A DNA stretch of 25,674 nt from DATDYW01 sp044375695 (GTDB lineage Bacteria; Patescibacteriota; Minisyncoccia; Phycocordibacterales; JAACPR01): assembly GCA_044375695.1 (NCBI GenBank), contig JBILMG010000008.1:1-25674 (forward strand), in the 5' to 3' direction. The position numbers were made by a program, and so were the translations under genes. Positions 6,400 to 11,037 of this stretch are shown here, piece after piece. The notes beneath the pieces are model-generated. The model was not told the origin of the DNA. It saw only the letters and a list, made by a program, of their open reading frames with translations, and did no database searches. Each line of letters begins with the position of its first letter. Within the stretch, counting starts at the first letter, position 1.

Positions 6400-6612
6400 G
6401 GGAAATTGATTCTGCCGTACCCCCGCGTGTCGTTGCCCCTGTCAGCCGCGGCCCGCCTCGCGCCTTGGCGCCGCGCCAAGCATTGCTCAGCAGCTCGGAT
6501 TTGAACCTTCCGCGGCCTTGCCCCGTAAGCGCCCCAGGGCGCGCCCGCGCCGGGCGGGGCGACGCGCCCTAAGATGGGGGCGGCGGTGGCGGGGAAGCTG
6601 GCCGTATTTAGG
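6400..6612. other. GC-rich structured stretch with no recognised gene
   Basis: Between the promoter at 6367-6395 and the terminator at 6613 I see no convincing coding region. The stretch holds the near-perfect palindrome CTTGGCGC-C-GCGCCAAG (6464-6480) and a nested hairpin with 8-bp arms AGGGCGCG / CGCGCCCT (6536-6570). On the minus strand GGTTCAAATCC (about 6500-6510) resembles a tRNA T-loop, but no T-stem or acceptor forms. It may hold a structured RNA or simply decayed sequence. Confidence 0.4.
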
Positions 6613-6651
6613 TAAAAAGAAAACCGCCCGGCTCGGTTGAGCGCGGGGCGG
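6613..6651 (-). terminator. Terminator, hairpin plus TTTTCTTTTT tail
   Basis: CCGCC / GGCGG outer pairing encloses an inner GCTC-GGTT-GAGC stem, followed on the minus strand by TTTTCTTTTTACC. It ends the gene stopping at 6664. Confidence 0.75.
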
Positions 6652-6663
6652 CAGGTCGCGAAG

Positions 6664-7047
6664 TCACGACGCGGTTCGGGCGAGCTCATCGCTGATGGCG
6701 TAGAGACCGACGAGGTCCCCTTTGGCTTTGAAGTCTACGGCCGCGTAGAAGTCGGTGTCGTTTGTGACGAGGGATGAGGTGGCGCCACGGCCGACCTCGC
6801 GCCAGGCGCTGATAGCCATCTGCTCGCCGGGCTGGAGCTGAGCTTCAGTTTCGGCTCGCGTCGATTTCAATTCGATCTCGCGACCTTGGGTTATTACGGA
6901 GGATGAAGGTCGGATGTAGAGTCCCGCGGGCGGTATATTCGGTTGAGGTTGAACTGACGGGAGAACTATTGAATACGCATCAACGCGTGTCAAATCATGG
7001 TTCCAGACTTGGGGCGACCGAACTGGCTCCCCGGTAGGCTCGGTCAC
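6664..7047 (-). CDS. Unknown protein, up to 127 aa
   Basis: No family is recognised. The C-terminal half (ELKSTRAETEAQLQPGEQ, then SLVTNDTDFYAAVDFKAKG and LVGLYAISDELA) looks like a folded soluble domain; the N-terminal third is Pro-rich. The frame is bounded by GTG 7047. A promoter-like pair with ideal 17-nt spacing (6965-6994) lies inside the frame; if used, the protein would start further down, at TTG (in LKSTRAE) or ATG (MAISAWREVG), giving a much shorter product. A strong hairpin (7058-7089) stands 11 nt upstream of the GTG. The gene is supported by the terminator 13 nt after its stop. Confidence 0.5.
   Translation of the reverse strand: MTEPTGEPVRSPQVWNHDLTRVDAYSIVLPSVQPQPNIPPAGLYIRPSSSVITQGREIELKSTRAETEAQLQPGEQMAISAWREVGRGATSSLVTNDTDFYAAVDFKAKGDLVGLYAISDELARTAS
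6965..6994 (-). promoter_or_regulatory. Promoter-like sequence inside the 127-aa frame
   Basis: TTTGACA (6989-6994), 17-nt spacer, AATAGT (6965-6970) on the minus strand. It copies the layout of the other minus-strand promoters but has no start codon within 10 nt downstream, so either the true start is far downstream or the match is chance. Confidence 0.4.
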
Positions 7048-7057
7048 GAGTCACTAA

Positions 7058-7089
7058 GCCAAACGGCACCCAGGGCCCTGCCGTTTGGC
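7058..7089. other. Perfect 11-bp hairpin
   Basis: GCCAAACGGCA / TGCCGTTTGGC with a 10-nt GC-rich loop and no U-tract on either side. It lies between the 127-aa gene and repeat copy B. Role unknown; an attenuator or a small mobile-element end are possible. Confidence 0.55.
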
Positions 7090-7129
7090 CAAGTGCTCGC
7101 GACCCCGGCTCGCGGCCGTCGGCGGCCTC

Positions 7130-7192
7130 CGGCATCGCTGCGCCCTTCGAATCCTACGCGCTCGGTGCGCAGGCACCTCGCTCGGGGGAGCA
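7130..7192 (+). repeat. Dispersed GC-rich repeat, copy B, with inverted tRNA-Asn 3' end
   Basis: Ungapped match to copy A at 5895-5957. Here the T-arm-like part TTCGAATCCTAC (7146-7157) and the GGGGGAG segment (7184-7190) exactly match the 3' half of the adjacent tRNA-Asn in opposite orientation, interrupted by a 25-nt insert (7158-7182). Confidence 0.8.
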
Positions 7193-7238
7193 AAAAGAAA
7201 AAGCGCCCGCTTGGGCGCTTTTTCTTTTTGCTCCCCCG
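7183..7238 (-). terminator. Palindromic terminator of tRNA-Asn
   Basis: Perfect 26-nt arms (7183-7208 and 7213-7238) with a 4-nt loop. The core is an AGCGCCC / GGGCGCT stem with TTTTTCTTTTT on both sides; the arms run 8 nt into the tRNA acceptor. With the T-arm match at 7146-7157 / 7239-7250 the inverted repeat reaches 38 nt on the right side. Confidence 0.8.
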
Positions 7239-7302
7239 GTAGGATTCGAACCTACGACCAATCGCTTAACAGGCGACTGCTCTACCACTGAGCTACAGGG
7301 GA
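7231..7302 (-). tRNA. tRNA-Asn (GTT)
   Basis: A 72-nt cloverleaf on the minus strand. The acceptor TCCCCTG pairs with CGGGGGA (one G-U), the D-arm is GCTC-AGTGGTA-GAGC, the anticodon stem GTCGC / GCGAT encloses loop CTGTTAA with anticodon GTT, and the T-arm is GTAGG-TTCGAAT-CCTAC. The discriminator is G. CCA is not encoded; the next bases are CAAAAAG, so a CCA-adding enzyme is needed. A promoter lies at 7326-7354. Confidence 0.95.
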
Positions 7303-7325
7303 ATGTGTCGGGCCGGACGTCGGCG

Positions 7326-7354
7326 ATAGTAGCAGCGCGAGGTTGGCTAGGCAA
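7326..7354 (-). promoter_or_regulatory. Promoter of tRNA-Asn
   Basis: TTGCCT (7349-7354), 17-nt spacer, TACTAT (7326-7331) on the minus strand; the tRNA starts 23 nt after the -10. Confidence 0.6.
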
Positions 7355-7392
7355 CGTCTCCGGGTCGCTTTCCGGTCTGGGGCGTCGGCCTC

Positions 7393-7435
7393 AAAAAAGA
7401 AAACCGGCTCGCCTCACGTGGGTGTGGCGAGCCGG
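7393..7435 (-). terminator. Terminator, hairpin plus TTTTCTTTTTT tail
   Basis: A perfect 10-bp stem (CCGGCTCGCC / GGCGAGCCGG, 12-nt loop, 7404-7435) is followed on the minus strand by TTTTCTTTTTTGAGG. It ends the gene stopping at 7441. Confidence 0.88.
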
Positions 7436-7440
7436 GCAGG

Positions 7441-7767
7441 TTAGCTTTCCAGGTAGGCGAGCGCTTCCTCGAAGAAAGCGGCGGCGTCCGTGAATTCACA
7501 GAGTGTCCACCCGTTCTCTGGGGTGAGGTAGCGGAGCGCCTTGGCGAGCTGCGTCGGCTCTACGCACACCTTGGCACCGTCTGGGCAGGTGATCATCCAG
7601 AGGTCGTCGCCGAGCCTGGCGTTAACCTTTTGGAGAAGTCGAACGGCCGGTTCCCGCGAGGAGAACCAGGCGACGATGGGGCGTTGGTCGATGAGTTCAA
7701 GGATTTCTGCGTGGCTGCGGCCGGTGACGGCAGGCACCCACTCGATCGGCGTGTTGGGAATGTGCAT
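7441..7767 (-). CDS. Small soluble protein of unknown function, 108 aa
   Basis: Start MHIPNTPIEW at 7767 is fixed by a promoter whose -10 ends 7 nt upstream; the frame continues to 8160 only as antisense of the YbhB gene. The chain alternates helices and strands: SHAEILELIDQRPIVAWF, SREPAVRLLQKVNARLG, a strand pair DLWMITCPDGAKVCVEP, then QLAKALRYLTPENGW and an acidic C-terminus. No family is recognised. It has no signal peptide. It is a single-gene unit with its own promoter and terminator, divergent from the YbhB gene. Confidence 0.7.
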   Translation of the reverse strand: MHIPNTPIEWVPAVTGRSHAEILELIDQRPIVAWFSSREPAVRLLQKVNARLGDDLWMITCPDGAKVCVEPTQLAKALRYLTPENGWTLCEFTDAAAFFEEALAYLES

Positions 7768-7774
7768 CTTTATA

Positions 7775-7804
7775 ACATTAAAACAACATATTATATATGT
7801 CAAA
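7775..7804 (-). promoter_or_regulatory. Promoter of the 108-aa gene
   Basis: TTTGACA (-35, 7799-7804), exactly 17 nt, TAATGT (7775-7780), then 7 nt to the ATG, so the mRNA should be leaderless. The spacer is very AT-rich. Confidence 0.75.
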
Positions 7805-7820
7805 TATACTGACTCGGCGT

Positions 7821-7826
7821 TAAAAT
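7821..7826 (+). promoter_or_regulatory. -10 box of the YbhB gene
   Basis: TAAAAT ends 7 nt before the ATG at 7834, implying a leaderless transcript. It is back to back with the minus-strand promoter at 7775-7804. No clear -35. Confidence 0.5.
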
Positions 7827-7833
7827 AAGAAGC

Positions 7834-8304
7834 ATGGAACCAGCCTTCGCCCGCGCCGACTTCTCGATTACCAGCCCCGCCTTCGAGCACATGGGGGAGC
7901 TGCCGTCCCGGTACACCTGCGACGGCGAAGACATTTCGCCCCCGCTGCAGATTTGGAACGTGCCCGGGAAGACGGTCTCGTTGGCGCTCTTCTGCGAGGA
8001 TCCCGATGCCCCGAACGGCGTGTGGGATCACTGGGTGCGCTTCAATATCGCGCCCTCCGAGCTCGATATCCCCGAAGGCTCCTTCCCGGGCGAGGGCTCT
8101 GGCAAGACCACCGGCACCTCGCTCGGCTGGCAGGGGCCGTGCCCGGCTTCGGGCGAGCACCGCTACATCTTCCGCGTCTACGCGCTCAGCGAACGTATCA
8201 ATTTGCCGGACGGCGTCACCAAGGCCGATGTCGAGCGCGCTATGGACGGGAAGATTCTGGCCAAGGCGTCTCTAATCGGCACCTACCGCCGCGAGCAGGC
8301 GTAA
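7834..8304 (+). CDS. YbhB/YbcL family PEBP-like protein
   Basis: A 156-aa phosphatidylethanolamine-binding-protein family member (bacterial relatives of Raf kinase inhibitor protein). Family hallmarks are SRYTCDGEDISPPL near the N-terminus, the ligand-pocket motif DPDAPNGVWDHWV (about 56-68), and GPCPASGEHRYIFRVYAL (about 100-117). Bacterial members are cytosolic or periplasmic with no settled function; no signal peptide is seen, so cytosolic is likely. It stands alone between the divergent 108-aa gene and an inverted-repeat element. Confidence 0.93.
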   Translation: MEPAFARADFSITSPAFEHMGELPSRYTCDGEDISPPLQIWNVPGKTVSLALFCEDPDAPNGVWDHWVRFNIAPSELDIPEGSFPGEGSGKTTGTSLGWQGPCPASGEHRYIFRVYALSERINLPDGVTKADVERAMDGKILAKASLIGTYRREQA

Positions 8305-8407
8305 AAAGCTCTCCAGCTTTGTTGCCTTCGTCGCCCCAGCCCTCACCGTACGCCTGTACGTCTCGGCCTGTCGCTCCTCGGCGCCTCGCTGGAAGAGCCT
8401 TTTACGC
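8299..8407. repeat. Intergenic element with 19-20 nt inverted ends
   Basis: The left end (8299-8317, starting GCGTAAAAAGCTCT) and right end (8388-8407) are inverted repeats with one mismatch and one gap. Between them lie about 70 nt including GTAC-GCCT-GTAC and CCTCGGCGCCTCGCT. Overall form resembles the element at 14319-14423. It spans the gap between the YbhB stop and the DUF167 promoter; CCTTTT at its end could act as a terminator. Confidence 0.6.
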
Positions 8408-8413
8408 CCGCTC

Positions 8414-8419
8414 TAAAAT
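8414..8419 (+). promoter_or_regulatory. -10 box of the DUF167 gene
   Basis: TAAAAT ends 6 nt before the ATG at 8426, implying a leaderless mRNA. No clear -35 because the upstream side is the repeat element. Confidence 0.5.
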
Positions 8420-8425
8420 TTGGCC

Positions 8426-8647
8426 ATGTACCTGAAAGTCCGCGTTCACCCCGACGCCAAAGAGGAAAAGGTCGCCGAGAAGCCCCACGGCTCGCTCGAG
8501 ATTTGGACGCGCGCCCCGGCCGAGCGCGGCCTCGCCAACAAGAAGGTGGTCGAAATTGTGCGCGCCCGCGCGGGTGACCCGGCGGGCGGCGTTGCCATCG
8601 TTTCGGGGCACCTCTCGCCGTCGAAGATTCTGCGGGTGGGGTGGTGA
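8426..8647 (+). CDS. DUF167 / UPF0235 (YggU-like) protein
   Basis: A 73-aa protein with the pattern LKVRVHPDAKEEKV at the start, then LEIWTRAPAERGLANKKVVE, and a C-terminal IVSGHLSPSKIL, matching the DUF167 family (V-x-P-x-A-K, then P-A-x-x-x-x-A-N, then G-x-x-S-x-x-K). The fold is a small alpha/beta domain of unknown function. The ATG at 8426 is preferred over an in-frame TTG at 8420, which overlaps the -10. Confidence 0.88.
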   Translation: MYLKVRVHPDAKEEKVAEKPHGSLEIWTRAPAERGLANKKVVEIVRARAGDPAGGVAIVSGHLSPSKILRVGW

Positions 8648-8704
8648 TTCGCGTTCGGTAACTTTTTGCACGGCCTGTCTAGCTCTCGCCGCCGCGGGCA
8701 GGAA

Positions 8705-8710
8705 TATAAT
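8705..8710 (+). promoter_or_regulatory. -10 box of the hibernation-factor gene
   Basis: A consensus TATAAT about 28 nt upstream of the ATG at 8739. No -35 at the usual spacing. Confidence 0.55.
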
Positions 8711-8738
8711 GTAGGCGTTAGCAGAATAAGCACCCGCT

Positions 8739-9341
8739 ATGAACCAGACGCCCGTGCTCACGATCAAGGCCACGAACATCACCCTCACGCCGGAGATTGC
8801 CGCCGCGGTCGACAAGCGCTTCGGGCCCCTCGGGAAGTTCATTCGCCCGAAGGAGGATCAGGAGGTTCGCCTCCAGGTTGAGGTCGGCCGAAGGAACAAG
8901 GGCAAGAGCAAGGCCGACGACCTCTTCTTCGCCGAGCTTAACGTGGTCATCGGCGGCGACCGGCACCGCGTGGTGGCCGAAGCTGCCGACCTCTACCAGG
9001 CGATCGACGAGGCGAAGGGAGAAATGGCGACGCAGCTCTCGCGCGCCCACGAGCGGGCCAAGGACGAGCACCGCAAGGGCGGCCGCATGGTTAAGGAGGC
9101 TATCCGCGAGGCTGCGCCCGAGAACGCCCCAATCGCGAAGAAAATTGTGAAGCCGGTCGCGAAGAAGGCTGCCGCCAAGAAGCTCCCGGCCAAGAAGCCG
9201 GTTGCCAAGAAGGCGGCCCCGAAGAAGCCGGCTACGAAGAAGGTCTCGCCGCGCAGCCACCTGCACGGCACCAAGAACACCCGCGGCGCGGGGAACCGTC
9301 CGCCGCAGATGCGGCCGGTTGGGAAGGGGAAGAATCGCTAG
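8739..9341 (+). CDS. hpf: Ribosome hibernation-promoting factor with Ala/Lys/Pro-rich tail
   Basis: Residues 1 to about 115 match the HPF/YfiA (RaiA) domain: LTIKATNITLTPEIAAAVDK at the start, a mid strand with FAELNVVIGGDRHRVVAEA, then DLYQAIDEAKGEMATQL. This domain binds the 30S decoding region in resting ribosomes. After residue 125 the protein is not the usual long-HPF dimerisation domain but a basic tail of about 75 residues built from AKK, PAKKP and KKAAPKKPA units, ending in SRSH-type and GAGNRPPQ segments, like histone H1 or bacterial nucleoid tails. The tail could bind rRNA or DNA (inference). It stands alone and ends at a strong terminator. Confidence 0.88.
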   Translation: MNQTPVLTIKATNITLTPEIAAAVDKRFGPLGKFIRPKEDQEVRLQVEVGRRNKGKSKADDLFFAELNVVIGGDRHRVVAEAADLYQAIDEAKGEMATQLSRAHERAKDEHRKGGRMVKEAIREAAPENAPIAKKIVKPVAKKAAAKKLPAKKPVAKKAAPKKPATKKVSPRSHLHGTKNTRGAGNRPPQMRPVGKGKNR

Positions 9342-9355
9342 GTTTTAGGTAATCA

Positions 9356-9392
9356 AAAGAGCGGCGGCGCCCTTCGGGCGCCGCCGCTCTTT
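9356..9392. terminator. Bidirectional terminator between hpf and fmt
   Basis: A perfect 17-bp stem (9356-9372 and 9376-9392) with a 3-nt loop and A/T ends on both sides serves the convergent hpf and fmt genes. Its minus tail is TTTTGATTACC rather than U4-C-U4. Confidence 0.85.
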
Positions 9393-9408
9393 GCGCCGCC
9401 GCCTCCGC

Positions 9409-10266
9409 CTACCGCAAAAAACCGTTCTCGAACGATGCCCAATCCATCGCGCCTTTGCCCTCGGGCACCACTTTCTCGAAAACGCAGCGACTGTTCTCTG
9501 CGTCCCATTGGGCGCTCAGAATCTTCACGCGCACCGGCAGGCCGTTCTTGGCGGTAACGACCATGAAGGCGCCCGGCCACGGCGCCATCGCCTGCACGCG
9601 CAGAAACTTCTCGCGCTCGGTCGTCGCACTCGAGAGGTCTCCGTCGGCCTTCTGGAGCATCTTGGTGTATGTGGCCGCGGCTTCGTCCTGGGGCGCGGCG
9701 ACAGCCGAACCTTCCAGCCACTTCGGCAAGATCTCGGCCAAGAGGTCGCCGCCAATCTTTGCCGTCAGGCGCTCTACCTCGGGGCGCGTCGGCCACTCGT
9801 CGAACGTTACCGGGGCCGCGGCCACAATCGGGCCGTGGTCCATCTTGGCGTCCATCAGGATAACGGTGACGCCGGTGGCTTTTTCATCGGCCAGCATTGC
9901 GGTCTCGATTGGGGTAGCGCCGCGGTGGCGTGGCAAGAGCGACGGGTGCACGTTCAGGCAGCCATTCGCCGGCACATCCAAGACCGCCTGCGGAATAATC
10001 TTTCCGTAGGAGGCGACGGCGACGGCGTCCCAGGGTCCCGCGGCCGCAAGCTCGCCCACGAAGGCCGTATCGAGCTTCTCGGGCTGCCGCACCGGCACGC
10101 CCTGCCGCTTGGCCCACACCTTGGCGTCCGGCTCGCGCATCTCCATGCCGCGGCCCGCTGGTCGGTCCGGCGCGCACACGATCAAAGACGGCGAAATGCC
10201 CGCCGCGCCGAGCCGCTCGAGAACCTCAACCGAAAAGTGGTCCGTGCCGAAAAAGGCGAGTTTCAT
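9409..10266 (-). CDS. fmt: Methionyl-tRNA formyltransferase
   Basis: A 285-aa enzyme that formylates initiator Met-tRNA with 10-formyl-THF. It starts MKLAFFGTDHFS, has VASYGKIIP (about 84-92) and the catalytic stretch NVHPSLLPRHRGATPI (105-120) with Asn105 and His107, and Asp143 in AKMDHGPI. The C-terminal OB-like domain follows from about residue 200 but is shorter than in typical 310-aa members, so tRNA recognition may be minimal. It lies 43 nt downstream of def on the same strand, the classic def-fmt pair. TATTCT ends 5 nt before the ATG. Confidence 0.95.
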   Translation of the reverse strand: MKLAFFGTDHFSVEVLERLGAAGISPSLIVCAPDRPAGRGMEMREPDAKVWAKRQGVPVRQPEKLDTAFVGELAAAGPWDAVAVASYGKIIPQAVLDVPANGCLNVHPSLLPRHRGATPIETAMLADEKATGVTVILMDAKMDHGPIVAAAPVTFDEWPTRPEVERLTAKIGGDLLAEILPKWLEGSAVAAPQDEAAATYTKMLQKADGDLSSATTEREKFLRVQAMAPWPGAFMVVTAKNGLPVRVKILSAQWDAENSRCVFEKVVPEGKGAMDWASFENGFLR

Positions 10267-10309
10267 GGCGCGAGAATACCGCGCCTGCCAGCCGTATCAA
10301 AACGAAGGC

Positions 10310-10816
10310 CTACTTCGCCTCGGGCGACGGGTAGATCGACTTCGCCTCGTCGATGAAGAGGCGCCCGTCCAGGTGGTCGGTCTCGTGCTGGTAGATCTGC
10401 GCCAAAAGCCCGGCGCCTTCCGCGACGAAGCCGTTGCCGTGCTCGTCGAAGGCGTGAATGGCGGCGCGGGTCGAGCGGCGGATTTTGCCGTAGCGGCCGG
10501 GGACCGACAGGCAGCCTTCCTCGACCAGCTTGCGGTCGCGCGAGCGGCGCAGAATTTCGGGGTTGATGTAGACCATCGCCGGCTCGTTCTTGAAGAGGTC
10601 GGCCGCTCGCGGCGCGAGCACGAAGACGCGCTTCTCGACGCCAATCTGCGGCGCCGCGATCGCGATGCCGTCCTCGCGGGTGGCGAGCGCGGCGCGCATG
10701 TCCTCAATCAGCTGTAGCAGGGCGGGGGAGCCAAACTCCTTTTCGGCCACAGGCTTTGCGACCGCGCGTAGCGCCGCGTGGCCTTCCTGGACGATGGGCG
10801 GGGTCTTTTTCGCCAT
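10310..10816 (-). CDS. def: Peptide deformylase
   Basis: A 168-aa metalloenzyme removing the formyl group from nascent proteins. Motif I reads GIAIAAPQI (50-58; the usual GLAAPQ has an Ile-Ala variant), motif II is EGCLS (100-104) with the metal Cys, and motif III is HETDH (144-148) with the two metal His and catalytic Glu. Start MAKKTPP at 10816 is chosen because a promoter (10824-10852) ends 7 nt upstream; the longer frame to 10852 overlaps it. It forms an operon with fmt. Confidence 0.95.
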   Translation of the reverse strand: MAKKTPPIVQEGHAALRAVAKPVAEKEFGSPALLQLIEDMRAALATREDGIAIAAPQIGVEKRVFVLAPRAADLFKNEPAMVYINPEILRRSRDRKLVEEGCLSVPGRYGKIRRSTRAAIHAFDEHGNGFVAEGAGLLAQIYQHETDHLDGRLFIDEAKSIYPSPEAK

Positions 10817-10823
10817 GGCTATT

Positions 10824-10852
10824 AACTTACGGCAAGAGCCCGCATCCGGCAA
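10824..10852 (-). promoter_or_regulatory. Promoter of def-fmt
   Basis: TTGCCG (10847-10852), 17 nt, TAAGTT (10824-10829), then 7 nt to the ATG of def: a leaderless layout directly behind the terminator at 10859. Confidence 0.6.
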
Positions 10853-10858
10853 CCCTTG

Positions 10859-10887
10859 AAAAGAAAATCAGGCGGGTGATCCGCCTG
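10859..10887 (-). terminator. Terminator after the priA-40 aa unit, TTTTCTTTT tail
   Basis: CAGGCGG / CCGCCTG stem (5-nt loop) followed on the minus strand by ATTTTCTTTTC. It lies 15 nt after the stop of the 40-codon ORF. Confidence 0.8.
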
Positions 10888-10902
10888 GGTACGTTTTTGT
10901 GG

Positions 10903-11025
10903 CTACCACTCTGCGAAGACCGCCTCCCAGTTAACGGAGGCTACCTCCGCTTCGGTAAAAAAGAGGGACGGCGTAATCGCGTGTTCGTGGCGAGCTTCAA
11001 AACTGGTATCGGAAGGTGCGCTCAT
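10903..11025 (-). CDS. 40-aa small protein downstream of priA
   Basis: ATG at 11025 lies 12 nt after the priA stop, and the frame runs 40 codons to TAG at 10903, directly before a terminator. The peptide starts MSAPSDTSFEARHEHA, contains SLFFTEAEVASVN and ends EAVFAEW; it is acidic, without Cys or a membrane helix. No family is recognised. Support comes from tight spacing and the terminator placed exactly after its stop rather than after priA. It may be a translated short ORF cotranscribed with priA. Confidence 0.55.
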   Translation of the reverse strand: MSAPSDTSFEARHEHAITPSLFFTEAEVASVNWEAVFAEW

Positions 11026-11037
11026 GGCGCGAAGCTA

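Noticed and set aside
6400..6530. Minus-strand GGTTCAAATCC as a tRNA T-loop
   Set aside because: The flanking bases do not form a T-stem, and no acceptor, D-arm or anticodon arm can be drawn.
6430..6600. SRP RNA, tmRNA or RNase P RNA
   Set aside because: The GGAAGG stretch is not followed by the AGCAG-type SRP core, and no tmRNA or RNase P signature is visible.
6400..6689. N-terminal extension of the 82-aa protein
   Set aside because: A promoter at 6367-6395 lies inside the frame, and the upstream residues are Ala/Arg/Pro noise.
5840..7240. CRISPR array
   Set aside because: Only two copies of the 63-nt repeat over 1.2 kb, not evenly spaced, and no cas genes.
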